Translations under genes and position numbers: made by a program
The notes under the pieces: model-generated
Database searches by the model: none
The model's input: only the letters and a program-made list of their open reading frames with translations
What the model was told of the DNA's origin: nothing
In this document: positions 1-7,470 of the stretch, one piece after another
How the letters are laid out: each line of letters starts with the position of its first letter
Numbering within the stretch: position 1 is the stretch's first letter
DNA from: JBICIG01 sp043101605
GTDB taxonomy: Bacteria; Planctomycetota; Phycisphaerae; Phycisphaerales; UBA1924
Length of the DNA stretch: 47,782 nt
Direction: 5' to 3'
NCBI GenBank assembly: GCA_043101605.1
Contig: JBICIG010000035.1
Span: 1 to 47,782, forward strand

Positions 1-463
1 GGTCGCGCTTCTGGGTGTGGATGAAGTTCTGGAACTTGTACGGGTCGCGCACGAAGAAGACGGGGGTGTTGTTGCCCACCATGTCCCAGTTGCCCTCCTC
101 GGTGTAGAACTTGACCGCAAAGCCGCGGACATCGCGCTCGGCGTCGGCGGCGCCCCGCTCGCCGGCGACGGTGCTGAACCGCGCGAGCACCTCGGTCTTC
201 TTGCCGACCTTCTCAAAGAGCTTGGCCTTGGTGTGCTTGGTGATGTCGCCGGTGACAGTGAAGGTGCCGTAGGCGCCCGAGCCCTTGGCGTGCACGACGC
301 GCTCGGGGATGCGCTCGCGGTTGAAGTGCTGCATCTGCTCGAGGAGCTGGACATCCTGCATCAGCAAGGGGCCCCGCGGACCGGCGGTCATCGCGTTCTG
401 ATTCGCGATCGGGTTCCCGTCCGCGGTGGTCATGAACGGGCACTTCGGGTCGTTGGTGGTCAT
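1..463 (-). CDS. katA: Catalase, N-terminal part (gene runs off the window)
   Basis: Monofunctional haem catalase that disproportionates hydrogen peroxide. The first 154 residues are present; the rest lies beyond the left edge. Family landmarks are clear: the distal-haem His at residue 58 in RVVHAKGSGAYG, the LARFSTVAGERG segment at about 93-104, DVRGFAVKFYTEEGNWD at about 111-127, and VGNNTPVFFVRDPYKFQNF with the active-site Asn near residue 131. The ATG at 463 is preceded by a strong GGAGG Shine-Dalgarno sequence (473-477 on the opposite strand), which fixes the start. It is divergent from an OxyR-type gene, so peroxide-induced expression is likely. A minus-strand TAGAAT at 515-510 could be the -10 box, which would place the OxyR-like palindrome (546-564) about 43-61 bases upstream of the start point, a suitable activator position. 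The katA symbol is by family resemblance only; other catalase clades are possible. Confidence 0.95.
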   Translation of the reverse strand, partial: MTTNDPKCPFMTTADGNPIANQNAMTAGPRGPLLMQDVQLLEQMQHFNRERIPERVVHAKGSGAYGTFTVTGDITKHTKAKLFEKVGKKTEVLARFSTVAGERGAADAERDVRGFAVKFYTEEGNWDMVGNNTPVFFVRDPYKFQNFIHTQKRD

Positions 464-545
464 CGCGGTCGGCCTCCTTCGCTGGGATTGAAACAGAATG
501 AGTCCGATCATTCTAGAGTCATCAGCGATGAATGCCGAGAGAATG

Positions 546-564
546 CCATAGTATCTGTCTATGG
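546..564. promoter_or_regulatory. Probable OxyR operator, palindrome CCATAG-N7-CTATGG
   Basis: A perfect 6-base inverted repeat with a 7-base spacer. The ATAG-N7-CTAT core has the spacing of one half of the known OxyR recognition sequence (ATAGntnnnanCTAT), although the inner t and a are not matched. A second half-site at the expected upstream spacing is not evident. The palindrome overlaps the oxyR-type start codon (561-563) and contains a TAGTAT box (549-554) six bases before that ATG. Binding here could therefore repress the regulator while activating the divergent catalase. The operator role is inferred from sequence and position. Confidence 0.6.
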
Positions 565-1463
565 AAGTCCATCAGCTTCGCTATTTCGTCGCCGCCGCCG
601 AGGCCGGGTCGATGACCCTGGCCGCTCGGCGCTGCCGGGTCGCCCAGCCCTCGCTGAGCCAGCAGATCCGCAAGCTCGAGGAGACGCTGGGCGTGGAGCT
701 CTTCGACCGCTTCGGCAAGGGGGTGGCGCTGACCGAGTCGGGGCATCGGCTGCTTCCTCGGGCCCGTCGGATCCTCGCCGAGGTCGTCGACACGCAGGAG
801 AACCTGCGTGCCGAGATCGCGCGGGGTGCCGGCCGGCTGGTGATCGGCGCGATCCCGACCATGGCGCCGTTTCTCTTGCCGCCGGTGCTGCTGGGCATTC
901 GCCACGCGTTCCCCGAGGGGGAGATCGTCGTGCGCGAGGACCTGACCGCGTCGCTGGTCGAGGCGGTGGTCGACCACGAGATCGACGCGGCGATCACCAG
1001 CACGCCGATCGACCACGAACTGGTCGAGGTGGAACTGGTGGGGCGCGAGGAACTGGTTGTGGTCACGCCGCGTTCGCACGAACTGGCGGCTCGGGGCGAG
1101 CTGACGCTGGCGGACCTGCGCGGGCAGCCGACGGTCAGCCTGCACGAGATGCACTGCCTGGGCGAGCAGATCGACGCGTTCTGTGCGCGCGCCGAGCTTC
1201 GCCCGGAGATCAGCTGCCGAACGACGCAGCTCGCGACGGTGCTGGAGTTCATCCGGCTCGGGCTGGGCGTGTCGCTGGTGCCGGCGATGGCGGTGCGGCA
1301 CCTGGCGGACGATGACTTTGCGATTCTGCGCGTCCGCGAGCCCGCGCCCGAGCGGGAGATCGCGTTGATCCGTCGGCGCGGGCGGCGGCGCCCTCGGATG
1401 GATGAGGGGTTGGGCGAGCGCGTCCGCCGGGCGCTGGCGGGCTCGGCGATCGCGCGGGAGTGA
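561..1463 (+). CDS. oxyR: LysR-family peroxide-sensing regulator, OxyR type
   Basis: A 300-residue LysR-type regulator. The N-terminal winged helix-turn-helix (about residues 1-60) begins with the typical MEVHQLRYFV and contains the recognition-helix segment VAQPSLSQQIRKLEE. The remainder is a two-lobed substrate-binding-like sensor domain. In HCLGEQIDAFC, Cys199 and Cys208 are nine residues apart and carry the same numbers as the peroxide-sensing pair of E. coli OxyR. Together with the divergent catalase this makes the OxyR assignment strong. No Shine-Dalgarno is visible before the ATG at 561. A TAGTAT box ends six bases upstream, suggesting a leaderless transcript that starts at or next to the ATG. 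The stop codon is 2 bases from the 3' end of the convergent tRNA-Ser. Confidence 0.93.
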   Translation: MEVHQLRYFVAAAEAGSMTLAARRCRVAQPSLSQQIRKLEETLGVELFDRFGKGVALTESGHRLLPRARRILAEVVDTQENLRAEIARGAGRLVIGAIPTMAPFLLPPVLLGIRHAFPEGEIVVREDLTASLVEAVVDHEIDAAITSTPIDHELVEVELVGREELVVVTPRSHELAARGELTLADLRGQPTVSLHEMHCLGEQIDAFCARAELRPEISCRTTQLATVLEFIRLGLGVSLVPAMAVRHLADDDFAILRVREPAPEREIALIRRRGRRRPRMDEGLGERVRRALAGSAIARE

Positions 1464-1465
1464 AG

Positions 1466-1552
1466 CGGTGCGGGAGGGATTCGAACCCCCGGAGACCCGA
1501 AGGCCTCACCGGATTTCAAGTCCGGCGCTTTCAACCGCTCAGCCACCGCACC
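1466..1552 (-). tRNA. tRNA-Ser (anticodon UGA)
   Basis: The minus strand folds as a class II tRNA. The acceptor stem is GGTGCGG/CCGCACC with discriminator G (1466), as expected for serine tRNAs. The anticodon stem is CCGGA/TCCGG with loop CTTGAAA, giving UGA. There is a long variable arm, and the T arm carries GGTTCGAATCC. The 3' CCA is not encoded; the genome reads CTTCA after the discriminator. It is convergent with the OxyR gene, only 2 bases away. Confidence 0.95.
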
Positions 1553-1598
1553 GGGGTTCCGCTTCGCGGGGAGGATAGGGACCCGGCCCCGGAGGCAA

Positions 1599-1684
1599 TG
1601 GGCCCGGTGGGGATCGAACCCACACTGAGGTTTCCCTCAAGCGGCTTTTAAGGCCGCCGCGTCTGCCAATTCCGCCACAGGCCC
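1599..1684 (-). tRNA. tRNA-Leu (anticodon UAA)
   Basis: A class II tRNA on the minus strand, with acceptor GGGCCTG/CGGGCCC and discriminator A (1599). The anticodon stem is GCGGC/GCCGC around CTTAAAA, giving UAA. A long variable arm (TTGAGGGAAACCTCA) and the T-arm sequence GGTTCGATCC are present. CCA is not encoded. It lies 46 bases upstream of tRNA-Ser in the same orientation, so the two are probably co-transcribed. Confidence 0.95.
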
Positions 1685-1685
1685 C

Positions 1686-1699
1686 GCATCGCGATGCTA
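1686..1699 (-). promoter_or_regulatory. Possible tRNA promoter -10 box within a palindrome
   Basis: The minus strand reads TAGCAT (1699-1694) about nine bases before the tRNA-Leu 5' end, a plausible -10 box. It overlaps a perfect 12-base palindrome GCATCGCGATGC (1686-1697). No convincing -35 box is seen. The palindrome may be coincidental in DNA of this composition. Confidence 0.35.
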
Positions 1700-1742
1700 C
1701 CCGAACCGGACCGGGCTCCCCACGCCCCCGGGCGACTCGGAC

Positions 1743-3065
1743 TCACGCCTCGCCCGCGTCGGCCGGCTCGTAGCTGATGCAGTAGCCCGCGCGCCAGATC
1801 GGGTATTCCACCTCGCAGCGGAAGCCGAAGAACTCGCGGTCGGAGAGCCCCACGCGGTCGAAGATCCATCGGCTGAGTTCGGCGTGGCGATCCCAGGCGG
1901 GCGTGCCCGCCGACCCCACGCCCCGCCCGAGCATCTGCAGCTTCACGCCCTGCCCGGGGAAGCGCGAGATCCAACGCTCGCTGCCCGGGATCGTCAGGTC
2001 GGGGTACCACATCATCGCGTCGACGGCCGGGCGAACCTTCCGCTCGAGCTTCTCGTGCAGATACACATCGAATACCAGCGCCCGCGTCGGGCAGTTGACC
2101 AGGTACCACGACTGATCGAGCGCGAAGGCGCCGGTCTGTTCGTCGTACGCCGGGCCCGTCGAACGCCGGGCGATCATCAGGTCGAACTCGGTCTCGCCCT
2201 CGAGCCGGTCGGGATCGATGACCTGGAGGAGTTGCCCGCGCGCGCCGCGGCCGGTCACTTCGGGCAGGGGCGTGGTGCTGAATTCCTCGAGAATGGCGGC
2301 GGGCGTGCGCCCGCGGGCCGAGGCGTCGTCGAGCAGGCGGAAGTCGTGCTGGTCGCGGTCGACGCGGAGGGTGTCGCCGCCCGAGATCGCCATGGGCATC
2401 CCGCCGGGGCGGACGACCGAGCCGACCATGCCGTCGACGGCGATGCGTTCGAGGATGTTGTCAACCTCGTGGAAGATGTTGAGGCAGACGGCGGTGCGGC
2501 CGCGCCTTCCCGTTACGCCGACCGCCGCGGCGTAGAGATCCATCCGTCGGCGGAGCGCCTCGGCGTCGTCGTCCTCGGCCGGTCGCGTCGAGACTTCAAG
2601 GCGGTCGATGAGCTTGGCGTGGCTCCCGGCCAGTTCTTCGACGAGCCGGGCGAACTGCGCGACCGAGGCCTCGGCGAGATCGACCGCCTCGCCCGGGGCG
2701 CCTTTGCCCCGCACGAGTTCGAGAAACTGCTCGAGCCCGCGCACGCCGGGCAGGCGGATGAGGGTTTCGAGGTCGGCCTCGGGCTCCTGGATCGCGTGGC
2801 AGATCCGCTGGCAGGTGTTGCGTGCGACGCCGAGATGGCGGGCCAGGGCGCTCCCGCCGCGGACGCCCTCGGGGAGGGCCTGGACGATCCGCCGCAGGTC
2901 GCCGTGGAGCCGGAGCGCGACGCGGGCGGCCCGCTCGCGCTCGTCGGGCGAGAGGGCCGAGGCGGTCGCTCGACGGATTGGAGCGGCGGTCTCGGGCACG
3001 GGAACGCGGACAATACCGCGCCGAGTGCGGCTGAGGGCGGATTGGAGGGGGCCTCGGTCGGACAT
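1743..3065 (-). CDS. Hypothetical protein with an HTH-like N-terminal region
   Basis: A 440-residue protein I do not recognise. Residues about 69-88 (GGSALARHLGVARNTCQRI) look like a helix-turn-helix, within a mostly helical first 160 residues. The second half has mixed strand/helix composition with many aromatic residues (for example AMMWYPDLTIPGSERWISRF) and resembles no family I can name. A DNA-binding regulator with a sensor or effector domain is a guess. The frame stays open upstream to an ATG at 3143. I prefer the ATG at 3065 (MSDRGPLQ) because the extra stretch is AT-rich and occupied by two dyad repeats, which suits a control region better than coding sequence. Neither start has a clear Shine-Dalgarno. 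The gene sits 58 bases upstream of the tRNA pair in the same orientation. Confidence 0.7.
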   Translation of the reverse strand: MSDRGPLQSALSRTRRGIVRVPVPETAAPIRRATASALSPDERERAARVALRLHGDLRRIVQALPEGVRGGSALARHLGVARNTCQRICHAIQEPEADLETLIRLPGVRGLEQFLELVRGKGAPGEAVDLAEASVAQFARLVEELAGSHAKLIDRLEVSTRPAEDDDAEALRRRMDLYAAAVGVTGRRGRTAVCLNIFHEVDNILERIAVDGMVGSVVRPGGMPMAISGGDTLRVDRDQHDFRLLDDASARGRTPAAILEEFSTTPLPEVTGRGARGQLLQVIDPDRLEGETEFDLMIARRSTGPAYDEQTGAFALDQSWYLVNCPTRALVFDVYLHEKLERKVRPAVDAMMWYPDLTIPGSERWISRFPGQGVKLQMLGRGVGSAGTPAWDRHAELSRWIFDRVGLSDREFFGFRCEVEYPIWRAGYCISYEPADAGEA

Positions 3066-3078
3066 CGGGAACCGATCG

Positions 3079-3127
3079 CGATTTGCTACGAAATCGACTT
3101 TGAGAGTTGATTTCAAATCAGACTCAA
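3079..3127. promoter_or_regulatory. Two AT-rich dyad repeats upstream of the HTH-like gene (probable operators)
   Basis: Two inverted repeats lie directly upstream of the preferred start at 3065: CGATTT-N6-AAATCG at 3079-3096 and TGATTT-C-AAATCA at 3108-3120. The second sits inside a longer imperfect dyad at 3100-3127 with arms TTGAG...CTCAA. Both share the half-site GATTT/AAATC, with centres 26-27 bases apart. The AT-richness is striking in this genome. Paired sites in front of an HTH-like gene suggest autoregulation, which is inference. Confidence 0.5.
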
Positions 3128-3284
3128 GTATTATGCCCGGCATCGTCGTGTTTGTCCAGCCCCAAGACGGAACTCGCCGGTCAGGTTCGCATCGAGGGGT
3201 TGGGGGACGACGGGAGGCTCGGGCCCGGCGGTGTCGGGTCGAGCCATGCCGGAGCGATTGGGTTCCTTGAGAAGGAGAAGAGTC

Positions 3285-3959
3285 ATGATCCGTACCGCCG
3301 CCGTGGTCCTCGCCGCGACCGCCGCCGTCGCCGCCGCCGACTTTGCCAACTTCGATGCCGAGACCGAGGGCTTCAAGGGCACGAGCTTCACGACCGATGG
3401 CATCACCATCTTCAGCGTGAACAACAACAGCGGGCTCAATCCCGACGGCTCAACCTTCAACCCGGGCGACTACGGCTCGGAGGTCATCATCGAGCGGGCG
3501 CTGGTGGTCTTCAATGACTTCCCGAGCGTCGTCAGCGCTCCCAACATGCTCTCGTTCGGCGGGTCGCTGGTGCCGGGCGACAACACCAGCGTCAACCTGC
3601 TCACCGAGGTCTTCATGACCAACAACCAGACGGCGACCGAGGCGTCGCTGGATCTGGTCCACTTCGAGAACGGGCCGTGGGGCGGGATCATCATCCGCCT
3701 CGACGCCCTGGACCGCGGCGCCGTTGTCGCGTCGGACACGCACACCATCTCGGACCTCGGCGGGCGCGACAACCCCCGCGCCACGCATCTGGCGGTGTCG
3801 GGCGTCGCGTTCGACACCATCCGCCTGCACGCGGTCTATCCCGACGGGACCTCGACCGTGATCGCCGGTCTGGTGGACAATGTCTCGATCACCCCGGCCC
3901 CGGCGTCGGCTCTGGCGTTCGCCGGTCTCGGGCTCGTCGGCGTTCGTCGCCGCCGCTGA
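3285..3959 (+). CDS. Secreted protein with PEP-CTERM-like C-terminus
   Basis: A 224-residue exported protein. The N-terminus MIRTAAVVLAATAAVAAA is a signal peptide. The mature part is rich in Asn, Thr, Gly and beta-branched residues, suggesting a beta-sandwich surface domain. The C-terminus TPAPASALAFAGLGLVGVRRRR has the layout of the PEP-CTERM/VPxPG sorting tail: a Pro-containing motif, a single hydrophobic helix and an Arg run. Such proteins are thought to be processed by exosortase-type enzymes and linked to the envelope or exopolysaccharide. The ATG at 3285 follows a GAGAAGGAGAAG Shine-Dalgarno region. A strong terminator follows at 4003-4044. The ligand or function is unknown. Confidence 0.8.
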   Translation: MIRTAAVVLAATAAVAAADFANFDAETEGFKGTSFTTDGITIFSVNNNSGLNPDGSTFNPGDYGSEVIIERALVVFNDFPSVVSAPNMLSFGGSLVPGDNTSVNLLTEVFMTNNQTATEASLDLVHFENGPWGGIIIRLDALDRGAVVASDTHTISDLGGRDNPRATHLAVSGVAFDTIRLHAVYPDGTSTVIAGLVDNVSITPAPASALAFAGLGLVGVRRRR

Positions 3960-4002
3960 TTGACTCTCTCTGCCCCCCTCCGAAGCCGGAATCCCCGGCG
4001 CG

Positions 4003-4044
4003 AGCCGCGGCCTCGTTTGCGCGAGGCCGCGGTTTCTCGTTTCT
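4003..4044 (+). terminator. Rho-independent terminator after the PEP-CTERM gene
   Basis: A perfect 11-base-pair GC stem, CCGCGGCCTCG (4005-4015) with CGAGGCCGCGG (4022-4032) around a 6-base loop. Two further possible pairs lie at the base, and the tail TTTCTCGTTTCT is T-rich. Confidence 0.85.
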
Positions 4045-4207
4045 GCGGCTGAAGGGGATCCGGCCGGCCGGCGATCCGATCGGCGTGCGCGGATCCTGCG
4101 CCCCGGGCGGCGTGCCGCCGGAGAGTCGCGTCGCTTCAAGGTCGTCGGGGGATCGGGCCGATCGCGTCGGGGCACGAGCACGCCGATTCCGCGCCGAGGA
4201 GCCACCG

Positions 4208-4894
4208 ATGCCGCAGCCGACCGCCGATTCCGCCACCCGCCTGTTCGCGTACACGATCCTGGCGGGCGTGGCCCTGGGATTGGCGGTGGCGGCCTCTCCT
4301 CGCACGAGCGCTCCGAAGCTCGCCGACGCCCCGACGCCGATCGCCCACCGCCCGCAGGCCGACAGGCCGACGACGGTCGAGGTGGCCCCGGGAGCGGTGG
4401 TGGTGCTGGCGAGCCCCGAGCGGACCGTGTCGTTCGATCCGAGGCCGCTGGCGACGCGCGTGGTGGGCGCCGCCGAGCGGCTCGGGTCCGGGCTGGATCG
4501 GCTGAGCGAGCGTGCGTCGCTGCTGCGGGCGGGGCTGGACGAACTCGCGTGGCGGGCCCGGGTCTCGCCGCCGCTCGAGATGCTCCGCGTGGCGGGACGG
4601 ACGATCGGCACGACGCACGATCGGCTCGCGGGATCGTCGACGCGGACCCTCCGCCGGCTGCTGCTGGCCGGGGCGGTCGGGATCGACTTCGAGGCCGGGT
4701 GCGGGAACGCGGGCGGTGCGTTCGCGTCGGCGGGTTCGCCCGGACGGTCGATCGAGCCCAAGGCCCGGACCTGGCGCGATCCGATCGGCCCGAGCGAGGT
4801 GCTCGCGTCTCCCGAGCCTGTGGTGGACGGCGCGGGGCTTGAGCGAGATCAGCTCGCGCGGCCGCGCGTGGCTTTCCCCTCGGCGCTGCGCTGA
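4208..4894 (+). CDS. Hypothetical protein with one N-terminal membrane segment
   Basis: A 228-residue protein with no recognised family. Residues about 10-30 (RLFAYTILAGVALGLAVAAS) form an uncleaved anchor or signal peptide. The rest is rich in Arg, Ala, Pro and Gly, with an amphipathic helical stretch at about residues 80-145 (repeated Leu/Arg, as in RLGSGLDRLSERASLLRAGL). The ATG follows a GAGGAG Shine-Dalgarno. Low sequence complexity leaves some doubt, but the start signal and membrane segment support a real gene. It converges on the M28 peptidase gene with a 27-base gap. Confidence 0.6.
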   Translation: MPQPTADSATRLFAYTILAGVALGLAVAASPRTSAPKLADAPTPIAHRPQADRPTTVEVAPGAVVVLASPERTVSFDPRPLATRVVGAAERLGSGLDRLSERASLLRAGLDELAWRARVSPPLEMLRVAGRTIGTTHDRLAGSSTRTLRRLLLAGAVGIDFEAGCGNAGGAFASAGSPGRSIEPKARTWRDPIGPSEVLASPEPVVDGAGLERDQLARPRVAFPSALR

Positions 4895-4921
4895 GGCTGA
4901 TCGGCGACGGCGAGCGGAGGG

Positions 4922-6316
4922 TCAGTCGCGGGCGGCGGCGGGGTAGGCGACGGGGCTGCGGTAGCCGTCGCGGTCGTACGAGCGCACGCCGAAGATCCAG
5001 TTGTCCTTGCTGAGTGGGATGGTCGCCTCGGTGACCTTGCCGACATCGCGGGAGAAATCCCAGGTGGGGCTGGTGGTGGCGCGCCAGACGACCTCGTAGC
5101 CCGCGACATCGGGCTCGGGGCAGGGGCTCCAGCGCAGCGTGGTGTCGTTGGTGAGGCTGGCGACGATGATGCGAGCCTCGGGCGGGACGCGGGGCGCGCT
5201 GGCCAGGTGCATCAGCGTCGCGACATTCAGTTCGACGACATCGGCGAGGTAGGCGGGGTCGACATGCTCGGCGGTGTCGCCGTACTCGATGCCCTCCTCG
5301 GTCCGCAGGTCCTGGTGCTGCTTGGTGTAGTCCTCGTAGACCTCGGTGAGGCGGACGGCGGGGAAGCCCATCTCGTTGAACGCGGTGTGGTCGCCGCCGC
5401 GCAGAAAGCGGTAGGCGCGAAAGATCAGCCTCGGGCGGATCGCGGTCTGCTCGCGCTGGGCGACCTCGGCGACGAAGCGGGCGAGTTGCCGGCTCGCCGA
5501 GTCGCTCTCGGCGCCGTAGAGCCGGGTCAGCCCGACGGCCCGGACCTGCCGCTCGCGCGTGCGGGCCGAGTCCTCGTCGCCCTCGGGCGCGAGCAGCATC
5601 GAGGCGGGGATGCCCTCGCTGAAGACGCGGATCTCGTTTCGGGCCGAGCGCCCGTCGGGCCCGGAGGGATCGCCGACGATGTCGTTGCTCAGGACGCCCG
5701 CGACGAGGGCGCCTTCGTCGGCGAGCGCCCGGGCGTGGGCGCGCGCTCCGTAGAGCCCCTGCTCCTCGCCGGCGACGGTCATGAAGACGACGGTCGCGTC
5801 GAGTTCGGCGTTGGCGAGCAGGCGGGCGGCTTCGAGGACGACCGCGGTGCCCGAGCCGTCGTCGTTGGCGCCGGGCGCGTCGCTGGTGGCGTCCATCGGG
5901 TTGCTGACGCGCGAGTCGTAGTGGGCGATGAGGTAGTAGACGCGGTCGGCGGCTTCGGGCATGGTGCCGGGGAGCGTCGCGACGACATTGACGACCGTGG
6001 CGCCATTCGGCAGGCGGTTGCCCGCGGGGATCTCGTGGGCGTCGAACCCGACCTCGAGCCGCCCGCCGAAGGACTCGAACTGGTCGAAGATCCACTGGCG
6101 GGCGGCGCCGATGCCCCGGGCAGGGTCGCTGGCGTCGCTGAGGGTGTGGCGGGTGCCGAAAGACACGAGCGAATCGATGATGCCCGAGAGCGTGCCGGGC
6201 GAGGTGTTCGCGGTGGTCTGCTGCACCGCCGGCTGCGGGGCGAGCGACGGCGGCGGCACGGGCTCTGCGGTGGGCTGGGCGGCGAACAGAGAGGCGATGA
6301 TTGTGGCGTGGAGCAT
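4922..6316 (-). CDS. Secreted M28-family zinc aminopeptidase with C-terminal Fn3-like domain
   Basis: A 464-residue exported peptidase. A short signal peptide (about residues 1-13) is followed by a Pro/Gln-rich linker and an M28 catalytic domain. The expected two-zinc ligands and catalytic acid are all visible: His132 in AHYDS, Asp152 in GANDDGSG, Glu184/Glu185 in AGEEQG, Asp212 in SNDIVG and His310 in GGDHTAF. Residues about 380-460 look like an Fn3-type domain (LRWSPCPEPDVAGYEVVWR). It is expected to trim N-terminal residues from peptides outside the cytoplasm. No Shine-Dalgarno is seen; TAGGCT (6328-6323) lies exactly six bases before the ATG, implying a leaderless mRNA. Confidence 0.9.
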   Translation of the reverse strand: MLHATIIASLFAAQPTAEPVPPPSLAPQPAVQQTTANTSPGTLSGIIDSLVSFGTRHTLSDASDPARGIGAARQWIFDQFESFGGRLEVGFDAHEIPAGNRLPNGATVVNVVATLPGTMPEAADRVYYLIAHYDSRVSNPMDATSDAPGANDDGSGTAVVLEAARLLANAELDATVVFMTVAGEEQGLYGARAHARALADEGALVAGVLSNDIVGDPSGPDGRSARNEIRVFSEGIPASMLLAPEGDEDSARTRERQVRAVGLTRLYGAESDSASRQLARFVAEVAQREQTAIRPRLIFRAYRFLRGGDHTAFNEMGFPAVRLTEVYEDYTKQHQDLRTEEGIEYGDTAEHVDPAYLADVVELNVATLMHLASAPRVPPEARIIVASLTNDTTLRWSPCPEPDVAGYEVVWRATTSPTWDFSRDVGKVTEATIPLSKDNWIFGVRSYDRDGYRSPVAYPAAARD

Positions 6317-6322
6317 GATGGG

Positions 6323-6328
6323 AGCCTA
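6323..6328 (-). promoter_or_regulatory. -10 box TAGGCT, leaderless start of the M28 peptidase gene
   Basis: TAGGCT on the minus strand, then six bases, then the ATG at 6316. Transcription should begin at or within a base or two of the start codon. No clear -35 box. Confidence 0.55.
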
Positions 6329-6396
6329 ACGCGCGGGGAGACTCGGAACGAGCCTCGCCCGTCAGGAAGCGGTCCGAGGTGGTGCGGAAGCGGTGC

Positions 6397-6421
6397 CCGC
6401 TCGGTCACGGTCGCGGCTCGT
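6397..6421 (-). repeat. REP-like element, copy 1
   Basis: The minus strand reads ACGAGCCGCGACCGTGA followed by CCGAGCGG. It shares the ACGAGCCGCG[A/G]C core and a GAGCGG end with copies at 22510-22536, 25551-25578 and 25592-25623, all intergenic. Confidence 0.6.
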
Positions 6422-6440
6422 CGAGGCGTGCGTGCGGAAC

Positions 6441-6465
6441 CCGCGCGGTCGCGGTCGCGGCTCGT
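6441..6465 (-). repeat. REP-like element, copy 2 (diverged)
   Basis: The minus strand reads ACGAGCCGCGACCGCGACCG, tandem to copy 1 and in the same orientation, 19 bases away. The 5' core is intact but the 3' part is diverged. Confidence 0.5.
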
Positions 6466-6477
6466 TGGAGAGCGTCA

Positions 6478-6483
6478 TAGGAT
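6478..6483 (+). promoter_or_regulatory. -10 box TAGGAT, leaderless start of prpB
   Basis: TAGGAT ends five bases before the ATG at 6489, with no Shine-Dalgarno between. It supports 6489 as the start rather than the ATG at 6393, which would run through REP-like repeats. Confidence 0.55.
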
Positions 6484-6488
6484 CGCCC

Positions 6489-7406
6489 ATGGTCCATCAC
6501 CCGAGTCAGCCTTCGCCGGGCGCGCGGCTTCGCTCGCTCATGAACGAGTCCTGTGTCGCGATGCCCGGTGCGTTCAACGCGCTGGTCGCCAGGGCGGTCA
6601 AGCAGGCGGGGTTCGAGGCGGCGTATGTCTCGGGCGGCGCGACGAGTGTCGCCGCGGGCGTGCCCGACATCGGGCTGCTGACGCTCGAGCACTTCGTGCG
6701 GGTGGTGCGTGAGGTCGCCGACGGCTCGGGGCTGCCCGTGCTCGCCGACGCGGACACGGGGTTCGGCGAGGCGGAGATGCTGCGGCGGACGGTCATCGAG
6801 TACGCGCGGGCCGGGGCGGCGGGGCTGCATCTCGAGGATCAGGTCTTCCCGAAGCGCTGCGGGCATCTCGACGGCAAGCAACTCGTGCCGATCGATCATT
6901 TCCTTGAGAAGGTCGAGTGGGCGTGCAGGGCGGCTCGTGAGGTGGGCGATGGTGAATTCATCGTCTGCGCGCGCACGGACGCGGCGGGCGTCGAGGGGTT
7001 TGAAGCGGCGATCGACCGGGCGGCGGCCGCGGTCCGCGCCGGGGCCGACATGATCTTCCCCGAAGGGCTGCACTCCAAGCAGGAGTTCAGCGCGTTCGCC
7101 GAGCGGATGCGGGCGCTGGACGGCCCGAACCCCAGGGGCGGGCCCTACATGCTCGCGAACATGACCGAGTTCGGGAAGACGCCGGTGCTGCCGCTGAGTG
7201 ACTTCGCGGCGATGGGGTACTCGTGCGTGATCTACCCGGTGTCGATGCTGCGCGTGGCGATGGGGGCGGTGACGCGGGCGCTGGCGGAACTCAAGGAGAC
7301 AGGCTCGGTCGAGGGCTTCCTGGACACCATGCAGACGCGGCAGGAGTTGTACGAGCTGGTGGGGTACACGCCGGGGACGGCGTGGGAGTTTCCGACGGGG
7401 CAGTGA
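6489..7406 (+). CDS. prpB: 2-methylisocitrate lyase / isocitrate lyase-PEP mutase family enzyme
   Basis: A 305-residue TIM-barrel lyase that most likely cleaves 2-methylisocitrate to pyruvate and succinate, the last step of the 2-methylcitrate cycle for propionate. Features are the substrate loop AYVSGGATSVAAGVPD (about 45-60), the metal-binding DADTGFG with Asp87 and Asp89, the catalytic loop KRCGH (Lys122-His126) containing the general-acid Cys124, and FIVCARTDA further on. KRCGH is typical of the PrpB/isocitrate lyase branch. Length fits PrpB (about 290-305 residues). A citrate/methylcitrate synthase gene 1 kb downstream supports the pathway assignment. An N-terminal extension to 6393 is possible but runs through repeat sequence. 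Confidence 0.87.
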   Translation: MVHHPSQPSPGARLRSLMNESCVAMPGAFNALVARAVKQAGFEAAYVSGGATSVAAGVPDIGLLTLEHFVRVVREVADGSGLPVLADADTGFGEAEMLRRTVIEYARAGAAGLHLEDQVFPKRCGHLDGKQLVPIDHFLEKVEWACRAAREVGDGEFIVCARTDAAGVEGFEAAIDRAAAAVRAGADMIFPEGLHSKQEFSAFAERMRALDGPNPRGGPYMLANMTEFGKTPVLPLSDFAAMGYSCVIYPVSMLRVAMGAVTRALAELKETGSVEGFLDTMQTRQELYELVGYTPGTAWEFPTGQ

Positions 7407-7470
7407 ATCCGGATGGGCTCTGGGGTTCACGCTTCGCCGGAGCGCGTGCGGCGGGTAGAGTGGGCGGACG

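Noticed and set aside
6393..6488. N-terminal extension of prpB to the ATG at 6393
   Set aside because: The extra 32 codons run through two REP-like repeats and are Arg-rich; TAGGAT five bases before 6489 supports the shorter form.
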